35,413 nt of DNA from positions 1 to 35,413 of the forward strand of contig JAJDZJ010000046.1 of NCBI GenBank assembly GCA_022824685.1, written 5' to 3'. The notes under the pieces were generated by a model. It saw only the letters and a list, made by a program, of their open reading frames with translations. It searched no databases and had not been told where the DNA came from. The stretch is from Caldilineaceae bacterium (GTDB taxonomy: Bacteria > Chloroflexota > Anaerolineae > Caldilineales > Caldilineaceae). The position numbers and the translations under genes were made by a program. Below, piece after piece: positions 7,184 to 16,416 of the stretch (position 1 is the first letter of the stretch; the number at the start of each line of letters is the position of its first letter).

Positions 7184-10090
7184 ATGAAATATATTCTGCG
7201 AACCTCGGCGATCATCGTTGTCGCCCTGAAACGAATCTTCGCCCAGCAGTGGCTGGCGCTGGCTCTGGTCCTGGGGCTGGTCTCCTCGACAGTGCTCGTA
7301 ATGAGCATTCCTCTCTATGCGGATGCGGTCTACTACCGGCTGCTGCAGGAGGAGCTGACGGAGACGGGCATCAATGAGACCTACTCGCGCCCTCCGTTCG
7401 CGTATATGTTCCGCTACCTGGGGTCCACGTACGGCCCGCAGGAGTGGGAAGACATTGCGCCTTTGGACACATATTTGAGCCAGCAGGCGCATAACGAGCT
7501 GGGCATACCGCATCAGAAGACGATCCGCTATTTCAAGACGGACAATTTCCGCCTCTTCCCCACCGAACAGGTCGCGTATGCAGACACAACCGATCCGTTG
7601 GAATGGGTGAATCTGGGCTTCATCTCCGGTTTTGAAGAGGCGATCAACATCATTGAAGGCACATTCCCGGCCGTCTCGCCCTCCGACTCGGAGGAGGCGA
7701 TCGAAGTTCTGGTGAACCGGGAATTGGCGGACGAGATCGGGCTGCAGGTAGGCGAACAGTATATGCTGTTCCGCCGCATCCGCCAGGAGAACGGCGATAG
7801 CCAGCGCTACCAGACGCCGGTGCGCATTGCCGGTGTGTGGGAGCCTGCCGACCTGAGCAGCGATGTCTGGTTTTACAACCCGTCCACCTTAGAGACGCTG
7901 TTTGTCATCCCAGAGCAGAGTTATCACAATCGGGTTGCGCCTGTCTACCCGCAGGACGTGAACCTGGGCTTGTGGTACCTGGTGATGGACGGCTCGGACG
8001 TGACCTCAAGTGATGTAGGCCGTTTGCTGGTGCGCGGGCGGCGTGCGGAACAGAAGGTGACGTCGCTGATGGCGAACAGCCAGTTGAGCATTTCGCCGCT
8101 GGATGCGCTGCGCCGTTATCAGCGTGCCAGTGGATTGTTGACAACGCTTCTTTACGCTTTCAGCGTGCCGATTATTGGTCTGCTGCTGGCGTTTATCGGC
8201 CTGGTGGTCGGTCTGGCGGTGGCCCGGCAGCGCAACGAGGTAGCGATTCTGCGCAGCCGGGGCGCGACGGTGGGGCAGGTGGCGGGCATATCCGGCCTGG
8301 AGGCGATCAGTCTTGGCATCCTTGCGCTCCTGGTCAGTCTGCCGCTCAGTTTTTCGGTGGCCAGATTGATCGGTTCCACCCGCAGCTTTCTCGACTTCAC
8401 AATCGAATCTGATTTGCGGCTGGTTCTGACCCAGTCCACGCTGCAGTTTGGCATCGGCGCGGTGTTGATCGCCTTTCTGGCGCAGACGTTGCCCTCCTTC
8501 GGCGCGGCGCGTCATACGATCGTGACCTACAAGATGGAGATGGCGCGTACCTTGCGCCCGCCGTGGTGGCAGCGCGCCTACCTGGACCTTCTGTTGCTGA
8601 TTCCGTCGGGATACGGCATCTATCTGCTACGCGAACAGGGCAGCATCACGATGCCGGGCGCGGTCACGGATGATACCATTTTCCAGAATCCACTGCTGTT
8701 TTTGATACCGGCGTTGGGGATCTTTGCGCTGACGCTGGTGACGCTGCGCGTCTTGCCGGTTTTCATGCAGATAATCGCCTGGTTCGCATCCAAAGGCGGC
8801 GGTGTGGGCGTGCTGCTGGCCAGCCGCCAGCTGGCGCGTAACCGGGGGATGTATACCGCGCCGATGATTCTGTTGGTGCTGACGCTGAGCCTGTCCGCCT
8901 TCACCACGTCGCTGGCGCAGACGCTTGACGGGCACCTCTTCGACCGGGCCTATTACCGGGTTGGCGCCGATGGCCGGCTGGCGGAGTTGGGCGATACGCC
9001 GGTTTCGTCCGGCGGCGGCCCCTTCGGCGCCGACGGCGGCGGAGAGTCGTCCTCATCGGACGGTGCGCCAGAGTCGGCGTCCTGGACATTTGTGCCGGTT
9101 TCGGAGCATCTACGCTCACCCGACATATCGGCCGCCACCCGCTTCGCCCGCTTTGAGGCGCGGGTACATATGGACGGACGCTGGCGGGATGCCCATGTCT
9201 TTGGCATCGACCGGCTCGACTTCCCCAAGGCGGCCTACTGGCGGCGGGATTTTGCGGCAGCGTCGCTGGGCTCACTGATGAACTCGCTGGCCCTCTCCTC
9301 GGATGGGGTCCTGTTGCATCGGGAGTTCATGCGCGATCATAATCTGCTGGTGGGTGATACGATTCTGGTCGGCGCGGCGCGTTACGGGCTGCGGGCGGAG
9401 ATGCAGATGACCATCGTCGGCGACTTCCGCTACTTCCCCACCTGGTACCCGGATGCCGACAGTCCGCTTATCGTGGGAAACCTCGACCATCTGTTTGAGC
9501 GGATGGGCGGGCAGTTCCCCTATGATGTGCTGGTGCGCACAGAACCGGGCACCGACTTCGAGGGACTCACACGGGAGTTGCGGCAGTACGACATCAACGT
9601 GATCAACCACTATTCCGCCCGGCAGAGGATTGCGGACGAGCAGAAGCTGCCGCAGCGGCAGGGGCTGTTCGGCGTCCTTTCGGTCGGCTTCCTGGCCGCG
9701 GCGTTGCTGACTGTGCTGGGATTTCTGCTGTACACGCTGTTTTCATTCCGGCGGCGCTTTATTGAGCTGGGGACGCTGCGTTCAATCGGCCTGTCTTCGG
9801 GTCAGATGACGATGTTCCTGGCATGGGAGCTGGCCTTTCTGATTCTGGTCGGAATTGGAGCGGGAACACTGCTGGGCACTTCGGTCAGCAACCAGTTCAT
9901 CCCCTATTTGCAGGTGGGGAACACGGCCTCCGACCTGACGCCGCCGTACCTGGTGGGCATTGCATGGCCGGCGATTACGCGTGTGTACGCCCTGTTCGGC
10001 GTCCTGTTTGTCGCCGCGCTGGGCGTTTTGATCACGCTGCTGATGCGCATGAAGATTTTCCAGGCGATCAAACTGGGCGAAACGGTTTAG
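7184..10090 (+). CDS. Large FtsX-domain ABC permease (MacB-like)
   Basis: Membrane subunit of 968 aa with two FtsX-type permease units, so it may work as a monomeric or fused permease. One N-terminal membrane helix (~22-44) is followed by a large extracytoplasmic domain. A cluster of helices (~317-343, 362-385, ~415-430) starts with the VARQRNEVAILRSRGATVGQ motif typical of FtsX coupling segments. More helices occupy ~465-585, then a second extracytoplasmic domain containing a Gly/Ser-rich loop (~605-630). C-terminal helices at ~827-852, 876-898 and 934-953 include FIELGTLRSIGLSSGQM, the second coupling motif. It has no ATP-binding domain, so it needs the ATPases at 11917 and 13029. The start ATG has no clear ribosome binding site. 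Likely substrates are lipids, peptides or envelope components. Confidence 0.85.
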   Translation: MKYILRTSAIIVVALKRIFAQQWLALALVLGLVSSTVLVMSIPLYADAVYYRLLQEELTETGINETYSRPPFAYMFRYLGSTYGPQEWEDIAPLDTYLSQQAHNELGIPHQKTIRYFKTDNFRLFPTEQVAYADTTDPLEWVNLGFISGFEEAINIIEGTFPAVSPSDSEEAIEVLVNRELADEIGLQVGEQYMLFRRIRQENGDSQRYQTPVRIAGVWEPADLSSDVWFYNPSTLETLFVIPEQSYHNRVAPVYPQDVNLGLWYLVMDGSDVTSSDVGRLLVRGRRAEQKVTSLMANSQLSISPLDALRRYQRASGLLTTLLYAFSVPIIGLLLAFIGLVVGLAVARQRNEVAILRSRGATVGQVAGISGLEAISLGILALLVSLPLSFSVARLIGSTRSFLDFTIESDLRLVLTQSTLQFGIGAVLIAFLAQTLPSFGAARHTIVTYKMEMARTLRPPWWQRAYLDLLLLIPSGYGIYLLREQGSITMPGAVTDDTIFQNPLLFLIPALGIFALTLVTLRVLPVFMQIIAWFASKGGGVGVLLASRQLARNRGMYTAPMILLVLTLSLSAFTTSLAQTLDGHLFDRAYYRVGADGRLAELGDTPVSSGGGPFGADGGGESSSSDGAPESASWTFVPVSEHLRSPDISAATRFARFEARVHMDGRWRDAHVFGIDRLDFPKAAYWRRDFAAASLGSLMNSLALSSDGVLLHREFMRDHNLLVGDTILVGAARYGLRAEMQMTIVGDFRYFPTWYPDADSPLIVGNLDHLFERMGGQFPYDVLVRTEPGTDFEGLTRELRQYDINVINHYSARQRIADEQKLPQRQGLFGVLSVGFLAAALLTVLGFLLYTLFSFRRRFIELGTLRSIGLSSGQMTMFLAWELAFLILVGIGAGTLLGTSVSNQFIPYLQVGNTASDLTPPYLVGIAWPAITRVYALFGVLFVAALGVLITLLMRMKIFQAIKLGETV

Positions 10091-10097
10091 TGCAACA

Positions 10098-11057
10098 ATG
10101 GCCGATTTTCAACTTCCACTGGGGTTCAATGACAACCACAGTGCTCAGGAGTCAGACATTGGCATTCAGGAGGATACATCCTCCACATTCATAAGCCAAC
10201 AGTTTCCGGTTTCTCGTATCCCTGGGGTGAATGTTGCCGCGGTACCTCAGCGAAGCCCGTTCAGATACCCTGGGGGCAAGACTTGGCTGATCCCTCATAT
10301 TCGGGATTGGTTATCTCTCTCCCGGCCCCGCGTTCTTGTCGAACCCTTTGCGGGTGGGGGTATTGTTTCGCTCACCGCAGTGATGGAAGATCTGGTTGAC
10401 CAAGCGGTCATGATTGAACGGGACCATGATGTCGCCGCATTCTGGCATATCGCACTGCACGACGGGGAAGAACTTATTCGCCGAATTCACGAATTCACGC
10501 CAACCAGGGAACTCGTCACCGCGCTTGAGAGAGATGACGTTCGTTCTTTAGCCCAGCATGCCTTTCGCACTCTGGTTCTCAATCGCACGAAGCGTGCTGG
10601 AATCCTTGCGCCGGGAGCGTCGTTCACCAAGGCAGGAGAGAGTAACAAGGGCCTTCTGTCGCGGTGGTATCCCGACACGTTAGCTAAACGTCTGCGAGCT
10701 ATCGCAAAATACGCAACAAGAATTACATTCATTGAAGGGGATAGTATGCGATTTCTGGAACCACTCTTGAGAGGCTGGGGAAAGCAAGTTGCGGCCTTTA
10801 TTGATCCTCCGTACACGGCAACCGGGGGAAAAAGGGCTGGCTCCCGACTCTATACACATTGCGCCATCGACCACGCTGGATTATTTGACATCTTGGCTCG
10901 ATGCCAAACCGATTTTCTGATGACATATGACGAGGCGCCGGAAATCGTAGACCTGATCCACCTACATCAGTTTCATGCAGTCCGCGTTGAAATGAAGAAT
11001 GCCCATCACAATCGTCTTTGTGAATTGGTAATTACCAGAGATAGACTGTTTTCATGA
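10098..11057 (+). CDS. DNA adenine-N6 methyltransferase, D12 class (Dam-like), of an R-M system
   Basis: A 319-aa class D12 (alpha-type) DNA N6-adenine methyltransferase. After a ~50-residue N-terminal tail come FRYPGGK (55-61) and EPFAGGG (82-88), which form the S-adenosylmethionine site. A helical target-recognition region follows, then the catalytic DPPY motif (236-239). The next gene, a NotI-family nuclease, overlaps it by 4 bp (ATGA at 11054), so the enzyme most likely protects host DNA at the nuclease's site. It starts only 7 bp after the permease stop. Base composition and codon use are visibly less GC-biased than in the flanking transporter genes, indicating acquisition by transfer. 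Confidence 0.9.
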   Translation: MADFQLPLGFNDNHSAQESDIGIQEDTSSTFISQQFPVSRIPGVNVAAVPQRSPFRYPGGKTWLIPHIRDWLSLSRPRVLVEPFAGGGIVSLTAVMEDLVDQAVMIERDHDVAAFWHIALHDGEELIRRIHEFTPTRELVTALERDDVRSLAQHAFRTLVLNRTKRAGILAPGASFTKAGESNKGLLSRWYPDTLAKRLRAIAKYATRITFIEGDSMRFLEPLLRGWGKQVAAFIDPPYTATGGKRAGSRLYTHCAIDHAGLFDILARCQTDFLMTYDEAPEIVDLIHLHQFHAVRVEMKNAHHNRLCELVITRDRLFS

Positions 11058-11920
11058 AAGACCGGTATGGCATCGCCGAATGGTACGGAGAGCCGTTTGC
11101 GAACATGCTGCCGGAACGGCGTCGTGAATTTGCTGCAGTGGCACTCAGCCTCGACGAAGTCATTCCGAAATGTCCGTTTCAACAAGGGAATGTCAAATGT
11201 AGCAAAAAAGGGGGGGTGTGCTCGATACAGACCTATCGACCTAGTCTTGCAGGACAGCGGGAAGACCGAATTGGAGAACAGTCCGGCAAGCCGGTGATTA
11301 CATGCCCAAAGAGATTCGAACAGGACGACATTGTTCCAAGATGGTTAGGCGAAATTGTTGGATTTCAACAGATATTCATGGCGCAGGAAGTTCCCTTTAT
11401 GCGATCGCCATCCACAGGCCGACCTGCCGGGCGGATTGATCTCGTTTTGTCGGGAAATAGCGCTGCATCCAAGTGGTTCGGCTTGGAAATTCAAGCGGTC
11501 TACTTTTCCGGTGAAGGTATGAGGGATGACTTCAGGCTATTGCTGCATGATACGGAAGAACCTCCACCTATGCCGACTTCCGTAAGGCGTCCTGATTGGC
11601 GTTCGTCAAGCGCAAAACGTCTGATGCCGCAACTTGAAGTAAAGGCTCCAACTTTGCGGAGATGGGGGACAAAATTAGCGGTAGCTGTTGATGTTCCTTT
11701 TTTTGATGCAGTAGGGGGGCCAAGTGAAAAAGCTTCTCACGACACGAACGAAGGGGATATAATCTGGCTGGTGTTGCAGGTGTCTGATGAGTACAAATTG
11801 GAGTCTACACACTGGGAAGTGTTATCGTTAGAGGATTCAAGCGAGAAACTGCTGGCGGCAAAGACAGTGAGGCGCAAGGATTTTGAAGAGGCCTTGCGTT
11901 CCAAACTTCGTCCTCTATGA
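11054..11920 (+). CDS. NotI-family type II restriction endonuclease
   Basis: A 288-aa nuclease resembling the NotI family. The N-terminal part has four cysteines (C40-P-F, C49-S-K, C56-S, C84-P-K-R-F), matching the Cys4 metal site that is a hallmark of NotI-like enzymes. A PD-(D/E)XK-like core follows: D129 in GRIDLVL, then E145-I-Q147 in GLEIQAVYF, with Gln where Lys is usual. It is translationally coupled to the adenine methyltransferase upstream and overlaps the ABC ATPase ATG downstream (ATG at 11917, stop at 11918-11920). The partner methylates adenine, so the recognition site should contain A and thus differ from NotI's GCGGCCGC. Assignment rests on motif recall and context; a profile search would settle it. 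Confidence 0.75.
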   Translation: MKDRYGIAEWYGEPFANMLPERRREFAAVALSLDEVIPKCPFQQGNVKCSKKGGVCSIQTYRPSLAGQREDRIGEQSGKPVITCPKRFEQDDIVPRWLGEIVGFQQIFMAQEVPFMRSPSTGRPAGRIDLVLSGNSAASKWFGLEIQAVYFSGEGMRDDFRLLLHDTEEPPPMPTSVRRPDWRSSSAKRLMPQLEVKAPTLRRWGTKLAVAVDVPFFDAVGGPSEKASHDTNEGDIIWLVLQVSDEYKLESTHWEVLSLEDSSEKLLAAKTVRRKDFEEALRSKLRPL

Positions 11921-12966
11921 TGTCAACCGAAACCCAAAAGATGTCTGAACCATTTATTCTCTGTGACGGTCTCGTCAAAATCTATCAGATCGCCGACCTG
12001 GAAGTCGTCGCGCTGCAGGGCTTGAATCTGTCGGTGCGTTCCGGCGAGTTGATGGCGATCGTTGGCGTCAGCGGCAGCGGCAAGTCCACGTTGATGAACA
12101 TCCTGGGCGGGTTGGACAGACCGACGGCTGGGCAGGTGCGGGTCGGCGAATTCAATCTGTTGAAGATGTCGGAACGGGCGATCAACCGCTACCGGCGGGA
12201 ACAGGTCGGTTTTGTGTGGCAACAGAGCGCACGGAACCTGGTGCCCTATCTGAACGCGGTCGAAAATGTTGAGTTGCCGATGACGCTGGCGGGTTTCGCG
12301 GGCAGAGAAAAGCGCGACCGGGCCGAGGATCTGTTGGAAAGGGTGGGGCTGGGCGAGCGCATGAAGCACCACATGCGCGAGCTGTCCGGCGGTGAACAGC
12401 AGCGCGTCGCCATCGCCGTTTCGCTGGCCAACAAGCCTGCGCTGCTGCTGGCGGACGAACCGACCGGTGAAGTGGATACGGCTACGGCGCTGACGATTTA
12501 CGCGACGCTGCGCACGCTGAATGAAGAGTTTGGTCTGACGACCATCATTGTCAGCCACGACCCGACAATTGCCCGCCATGTGGACAGGGTGGTCGCCATC
12601 CGTGACGGGATGCTCGCCAGCGAGACGCGGCGCCAGGTGCGCACGGTCGAACGCTTTGACGAAGATGCGCTCAACAGCGGCGGCGACGGCATCGTAGAGG
12701 AACACGAGGAACATTTCGAAGAGTTGGTCGTGCTGGACAGCGCCGGTCGACTGCAGATCCCGAAGGATGTCCTGCAGCAGTTCTCGATCCACGGCCGGGC
12801 GCTTCTCGACATAACCGACGAAGGCATACTGATCCGGCCGGCCGACAACGAGGACGTTGAGGCGCCTGAGCTGGTCGCCCAGGAGCAGGCGGCCGCCAGC
12901 CGCATCCAGCAGGCAGCCGCGATCGGCGGTTTCTTCAGCCGCTTCCGCCGCAAGAAGGACGGTTAG
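11917..12966 (+). CDS. ABC exporter ATPase (MacB/LolD-type) with C-terminal AbrB-like domain
   Basis: ATP-binding subunit of 349 aa. Walker A is GVSGSGKST (~50-58), the signature is LSGGEQQR (~158), Walker B is [10 protein letters not shown] (~176-185), and the switch His is in SHD (~213-215). This is the lipoprotein/macrolide exporter ATPase class that pairs with FtsX permeases. Past the ATPase fold, residues ~268-312 (VLDSAGRLQIPKDVLQQF, then DEGILIRPAD) match the swapped-hairpin SpoVT/AbrB DNA-binding pattern. The fusion could add dimerisation or DNA contact. The frame opens at 11917, overlapping the nuclease stop; ATG 11941 (MSEPFILC) is a plausible ancestral start. The cognate permease is 1.8 kb upstream, beyond the R-M genes. 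Confidence 0.85.
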   Translation: MMSTETQKMSEPFILCDGLVKIYQIADLEVVALQGLNLSVRSGELMAIVGVSGSGKSTLMNILGGLDRPTAGQVRVGEFNLLKMSERAINRYRREQVGFVWQQSARNLVPYLNAVENVELPMTLAGFAGREKRDRAEDLLERVGLGERMKHHMRELSGGEQQRVAIAVSLANKPALLLADEPTGEVDTATALTIYATLRTLNEEFGLTTIIVSHDPTIARHVDRVVAIRDGMLASETRRQVRTVERFDEDALNSGGDGIVEEHEEHFEELVVLDSAGRLQIPKDVLQQFSIHGRALLDITDEGILIRPADNEDVEAPELVAQEQAAASRIQQAAAIGGFFSRFRRKKDG

Positions 12967-13028
12967 CGGCCCGTTCACAACGCCGTCCCCTCGAAAGCAA
13001 CGACAGAGAACCGGATCCTGGAACGCAG

Positions 13029-13799
13029 ATGGAAAACAACCCTTACCCCAACACGGCCATCGAAACCGAAGAAATCTGGCGCGTCTATAAGACGGGCAGC
13101 CTGGAGGTAGCCGCGCTGAAGGGCGTCAACCTGCAGATTGCGCAAGGGACATTCGCCGCGTTGAAGGGGCGCTCCGGCAGCGGCAAGACAACGCTTCTCA
13201 ACTGCCTGGGCGGCCTGGATTCACCGACAGACGGGAAGATCCGCATATTCGGGGAGGAGATTCACTCCTGGAGCGAACGCCAGTTGACGCGCTGGCGTCG
13301 CGAACAGGTCGGCTTTATCTTTCAGTCTTTCGGTCTGCTGCCCAGCCTGTCCGCCTTTGAGAATGTAGAGTTGATTCTGCGCATGTCGGGCGTTAAGGGC
13401 CGGGAACGTCATGAAAAAACTGTGCACTGCCTGGATCTGGTTGGTCTGACTCGTTGGATGCATCACCGTCCTTTTGAGTTGTCGGGCGGGCAACAGCAAC
13501 GCGTGGCTATCGCGCGAGCGCTCGCCAACGATCCGAAGCTGATCCTGGCGGATGAACCGACCGGCGAGTTGGACAGCACCACGGCGCGAGAAATCCTCGG
13601 CCTCTTCCAGCAGATCGTGCGCGAACAGAACGTCACCTTCCTGGTCGTGACCCACGACAACCTCGTGGACGATTACGTGGACTATGTTCTGTTTCTGAAA
13701 GACGGCCAGATCGACTTGGAGGGGCAGGGCCATGATGCCGTGCCCGAAGCCGCGTCTGCCCCGGCGGTCGTCAACGCCGACCCGGTGGCCAGCGGCTGA
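13029..13799 (+). CDS. ABC exporter ATPase (MacB/LolD-type)
   Basis: A second ATPase of 256 aa with Walker [10 protein letters not shown] (~47-55), signature [12 protein letters not shown] (~151), Walker [13 protein letters not shown] and the switch VVTHD. It lacks the AbrB-like extension of its neighbour and starts 62 bp after it. Two distinct ATPases beside one double-FtsX permease suggest a heterodimeric nucleotide-binding pair powering the HlyD-FtsX exporter, as seen for some Gram-positive and Chloroflexota FtsX systems. The binding site before ATG 13029 is weak (TGGAACG). Confidence 0.85.
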   Translation: MENNPYPNTAIETEEIWRVYKTGSLEVAALKGVNLQIAQGTFAALKGRSGSGKTTLLNCLGGLDSPTDGKIRIFGEEIHSWSERQLTRWRREQVGFIFQSFGLLPSLSAFENVELILRMSGVKGRERHEKTVHCLDLVGLTRWMHHRPFELSGGQQQRVAIARALANDPKLILADEPTGELDSTTAREILGLFQQIVREQNVTFLVVTHDNLVDDYVDYVLFLKDGQIDLEGQGHDAVPEAASAPAVVNADPVASG

Positions 13800-13861
13800 T
13801 GCCGGCGCGCCGACTCCGATCCTGCCCCGCGTTGTCAGCCATCCCACTTTGAGCAGGCCCG

Positions 13862-14881
13862 ATGAAAACGGTCATACTGGAGAAACCCGGCAGCCTGAAT
13901 CTGACGGAGTCCGCGCCGCCTGCCAAGCCGGGCCCAGGCGAAGCGCTCGTGCGCGTGCGCCGGGTCGGCATCTGCGGCACCGACCTGCACGCCTTTCGCG
14001 GACGGCAGCCCTATTTCAGCTATCCCCGCATCCTCGGCCATGAGCTGGGCGTGGAGATCCTGTCTCTCGACCCGGATACCGAGAGCAGCTTGCAGCCGGG
14101 AGACCACTGCGCGGTCGAGCCCTACCTGAACTGCGGCGCGTGCAGCGCCTGCCGCCGCGGGCGCATCAACTGCTGCGCCCATCTGCAGGTGCTGGGCGTG
14201 CACATGGATGGCGGCATGCGCGAGCGGATCACCGTCCCCATCGAGAAGCTGCACCGCTCCGAGACCCTGCCGCTGGAACACCTGGCCCTGGTCGAGACGC
14301 TCTGCATCGGCGCGCACGCGGTGGACCGGGCCAACCTGGAACCGGCACAGTCGACACTGGTGATCGGCGCCGGCCCGATCGGGCTGACCGCGGTGGCCTT
14401 TGCGCGCCTGGCCGGCGCCGAGGTCGCGGTGATGGAAATCGACGAGAACCGGATGCGCTTTGTGCAGGAAAACCTGGGCGTGGAGCATCTCATCGACGGC
14501 CGCGGGGACGCGGAGGCCCAGCTGCGGGCCGTGTTCGGCGGCGACCTGCCGCTGACCGTCTTCGACGCAACCGGCAACGCGCGCTCGATGATGAACGCAC
14601 TGGGCCTGATCGAGCAGGGCGGGAGCGTTGTCTTCATCAGCCTGGTGCAGGACGACATCACCTTCCCCGACCCGGAGTTTCACCGCCGCGAGACGACGCT
14701 GCTCAGCAGCCGCAACGCGACCAGCGCCGACTTCGCCCGCGTCGTCCGGACGCTGGAGACGGGCGCGATCAATCTGGCCCCCTGGCTCACGCACAGCGCG
14801 CCGCCGGAAACGTTGATCGACGAATTCCCCGGCTGGCTCCAGCCCGACAACCAGGTTGTCAAGGCGATGCTGCATTTCTGA
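13862..14881 (+). CDS. Zinc-dependent medium-chain alcohol/polyol dehydrogenase
   Basis: A 339-aa MDR-family NAD(P)-dependent dehydrogenase. Catalytic zinc ligands are C38 (GICGTD) and H60-E61 (GHELG). The structural zinc site is C91, C94, C97 and C104/C105 in CGACSACRRGRINCC. The Rossmann motif is VIGAGPIGLTAV. The pattern is closest to sugar-acid/polyol dehydrogenases such as L-galactonate- or threonine-dehydrogenase-like proteins; the exact substrate is not readable. It lies 62 bp after the exporter ATPase but is metabolically linked to the Gfo/Idh gene downstream. A hairpin follows its stop codon. Confidence 0.85.
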   Translation: MKTVILEKPGSLNLTESAPPAKPGPGEALVRVRRVGICGTDLHAFRGRQPYFSYPRILGHELGVEILSLDPDTESSLQPGDHCAVEPYLNCGACSACRRGRINCCAHLQVLGVHMDGGMRERITVPIEKLHRSETLPLEHLALVETLCIGAHAVDRANLEPAQSTLVIGAGPIGLTAVAFARLAGAEVAVMEIDENRMRFVQENLGVEHLIDGRGDAEAQLRAVFGGDLPLTVFDATGNARSMMNALGLIEQGGSVVFISLVQDDITFPDPEFHRRETTLLSSRNATSADFARVVRTLETGAINLAPWLTHSAPPETLIDEFPGWLQPDNQVVKAMLHF

Positions 14882-14885
14882 ACGG

Positions 14886-14907
14886 TAGTGACCGGCTTTG
14901 GTCACTA
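14886..14907 (+). terminator. 8-bp perfect hairpin after the zinc dehydrogenase
   Basis: TAGTGACC at 14886-14893 and GGTCACTA at 14900-14907 pair perfectly around a 6-base loop, starting 5 bp after the stop codon. There is no U-tract after it, so it may be an RNA-stabilising 3' hairpin or a two-fold operator rather than a classical terminator. Confidence 0.4.
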
Positions 14908-15006
14908 TCTCGACCCGACCTTGCCGTACCGACGGCCTCCATCCACGATGTACAGATGTTTCCCCCTCTTACATAAGCGACAGACGAACAAAAAAAGGAA
15001 GACAAC

Positions 15007-16125
15007 GTGTCGAACTCTCCCTCTCCACAAGGTTCGAAGCTGCGCCACGCGGTGGTCGGCATGGGCGCCGGGATTTTCCGTTCCCACTCGATGGGGCTTT
15101 CACTCGATGAAGTAGAGGTGGTCGGCGGCTCGGATGTGGCGCCGGAACCAGGCCAGGAGCGGGCCGAGGAGTGGGGCTGCCCCTTCTATCCCGACCACCG
15201 GCAGATGCTGGCCGAAACCAACCCGGATGTGACGGTGATCATCACGCCCCATCCCTTCCACGCGCCGATCGCGATCGACGCGCTCAACGCCGGCAGCCAT
15301 GTGCTGGTGGAAAAACCGATCGCCATCCAGGTAAAGGAGGCGGACGCGATGATCGCGGCGGCGCGGGCCAACAACCGCGTGCTGGCGGTGAACTACCAGT
15401 ACCGGCAACTGCCGCATGTGCGGGCGATGAAGCGGCTGATCGACAGCGGACAGCTGGGCCGCATCCAGCGGGTGACCGGCATCTTCCCGTGGATGCGCAC
15501 CGCGGCCTACTACCTGCGCGGCGGCTGGCGAGGCACCTGGCGGGGCGAGGGCGGCGGCGTGCTGATGAACCAGGCGCCGCACGACCTGGACCTGGTCTGC
15601 CATCTGGTCGGGTCCCCGCAGCGGGTCTACGCGGCCACCGCCACCCGCCTGCACGCGATCCAGACCGAGGACACCGCCACCGCGCTGCTCGAGTGGCCGG
15701 AGGACGCGCAGGGCACAATCTATTTCAGCACGACCGAAAGCGGCCCCCGCACCTTTGAAGTGTCCGGCACCGGAGGCAAGATCGTGCTGCACCAGGACCA
15801 CATCGAATACGAGCGCTACGAGACCGATCTGCGCCAGCTGATCACCGACAGCCCCGAACCCTTCGTGCGCACGGAGGCGGCTGAGGATGACGCCGGTGTC
15901 GAGGACGAACCGGAGGAACACGGACACGCGAGGGTGTACAAGGACTTCCACCGCGCCATTCGCGAGGGCGGCGAACCCCGCTGCAACGGCGAAGAGGGGC
16001 TGAAGTCGCTGGAGCTGGCCAATGCGATGATCTACAGCGGCGCCACCGGCGAGGCGGTCGAACTGCCCCTGGACCGGGAGGCGTACAGCGAGCTGCTGGA
16101 GAGGTTGCAGGCGGAGGATGTGTAG
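15007..16125 (+). CDS. Gfo/Idh/MocA family oxidoreductase
   Basis: A 372-aa NAD(P)-dependent sugar or cyclitol dehydrogenase. It starts at GTG with AGGAAG 6 bases upstream. The N-terminal Rossmann fold (VVGMGAGIF) is followed by VLVEKPIAI, which carries the conserved Glu-Lys-Pro. The C-terminal substrate domain contains GGGVLMNQAPHDLDL, the motif supplying the general-base His. Gfo/Idh enzymes typically oxidise a sugar hydroxyl to a keto group, generating substrates for isomerase/epimerase TIM barrels such as those later in the window. Forms a likely pair with the zinc dehydrogenase upstream. Confidence 0.9.
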   Translation: MSNSPSPQGSKLRHAVVGMGAGIFRSHSMGLSLDEVEVVGGSDVAPEPGQERAEEWGCPFYPDHRQMLAETNPDVTVIITPHPFHAPIAIDALNAGSHVLVEKPIAIQVKEADAMIAAARANNRVLAVNYQYRQLPHVRAMKRLIDSGQLGRIQRVTGIFPWMRTAAYYLRGGWRGTWRGEGGGVLMNQAPHDLDLVCHLVGSPQRVYAATATRLHAIQTEDTATALLEWPEDAQGTIYFSTTESGPRTFEVSGTGGKIVLHQDHIEYERYETDLRQLITDSPEPFVRTEAAEDDAGVEDEPEEHGHARVYKDFHRAIREGGEPRCNGEEGLKSLELANAMIYSGATGEAVELPLDREAYSELLERLQAEDV

Positions 16126-16128
16126 AGA

Positions 16129-16148
16129 GAGGAGAGAGTGAAGAGGAG
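16129..16148 (+). repeat. Intergenic copy of purine-rich 20-mer
   Basis: GAGGAGAGAGTGAAGAGGAG here is identical to 2495-2514 inside the acetyltransferase gene. It begins 4 bp after the Gfo/Idh stop codon, in a longer GA-rich run extending to about 16156. Confidence 0.85.
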
Positions 16149-16416
16149 TGAGAGAAGGGCCCTCCGGCACTGTCCCGAATCGTTTTGAGAAGCAATGTCT
16201 TCACAGTCCAGACATACGGATTCAAAAGGGGTTTGTAATCGAGTAGCAAAGAAGGGTGGTAAGAGGGTTTACAAGGACGTAATGCATTGTGTGTCTGAAG
16301 CTCCTGCGCTTGTTGGTAGGCGTCTTCTTAGGTCAACGTGGTGACCGAAGGCCCACAGTGCCGGAACTTCAGATTTGGTTTTTAGATCGTACATGTGTCT
16401 CAGTTTTTGATATGTA

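Noticed and set aside
5624..7513. A 629-codon minus-strand open frame
   Set aside because: Antisense to the HlyD-like adaptor, which has a clear lipobox and lipoyl halves; treated as a shadow.
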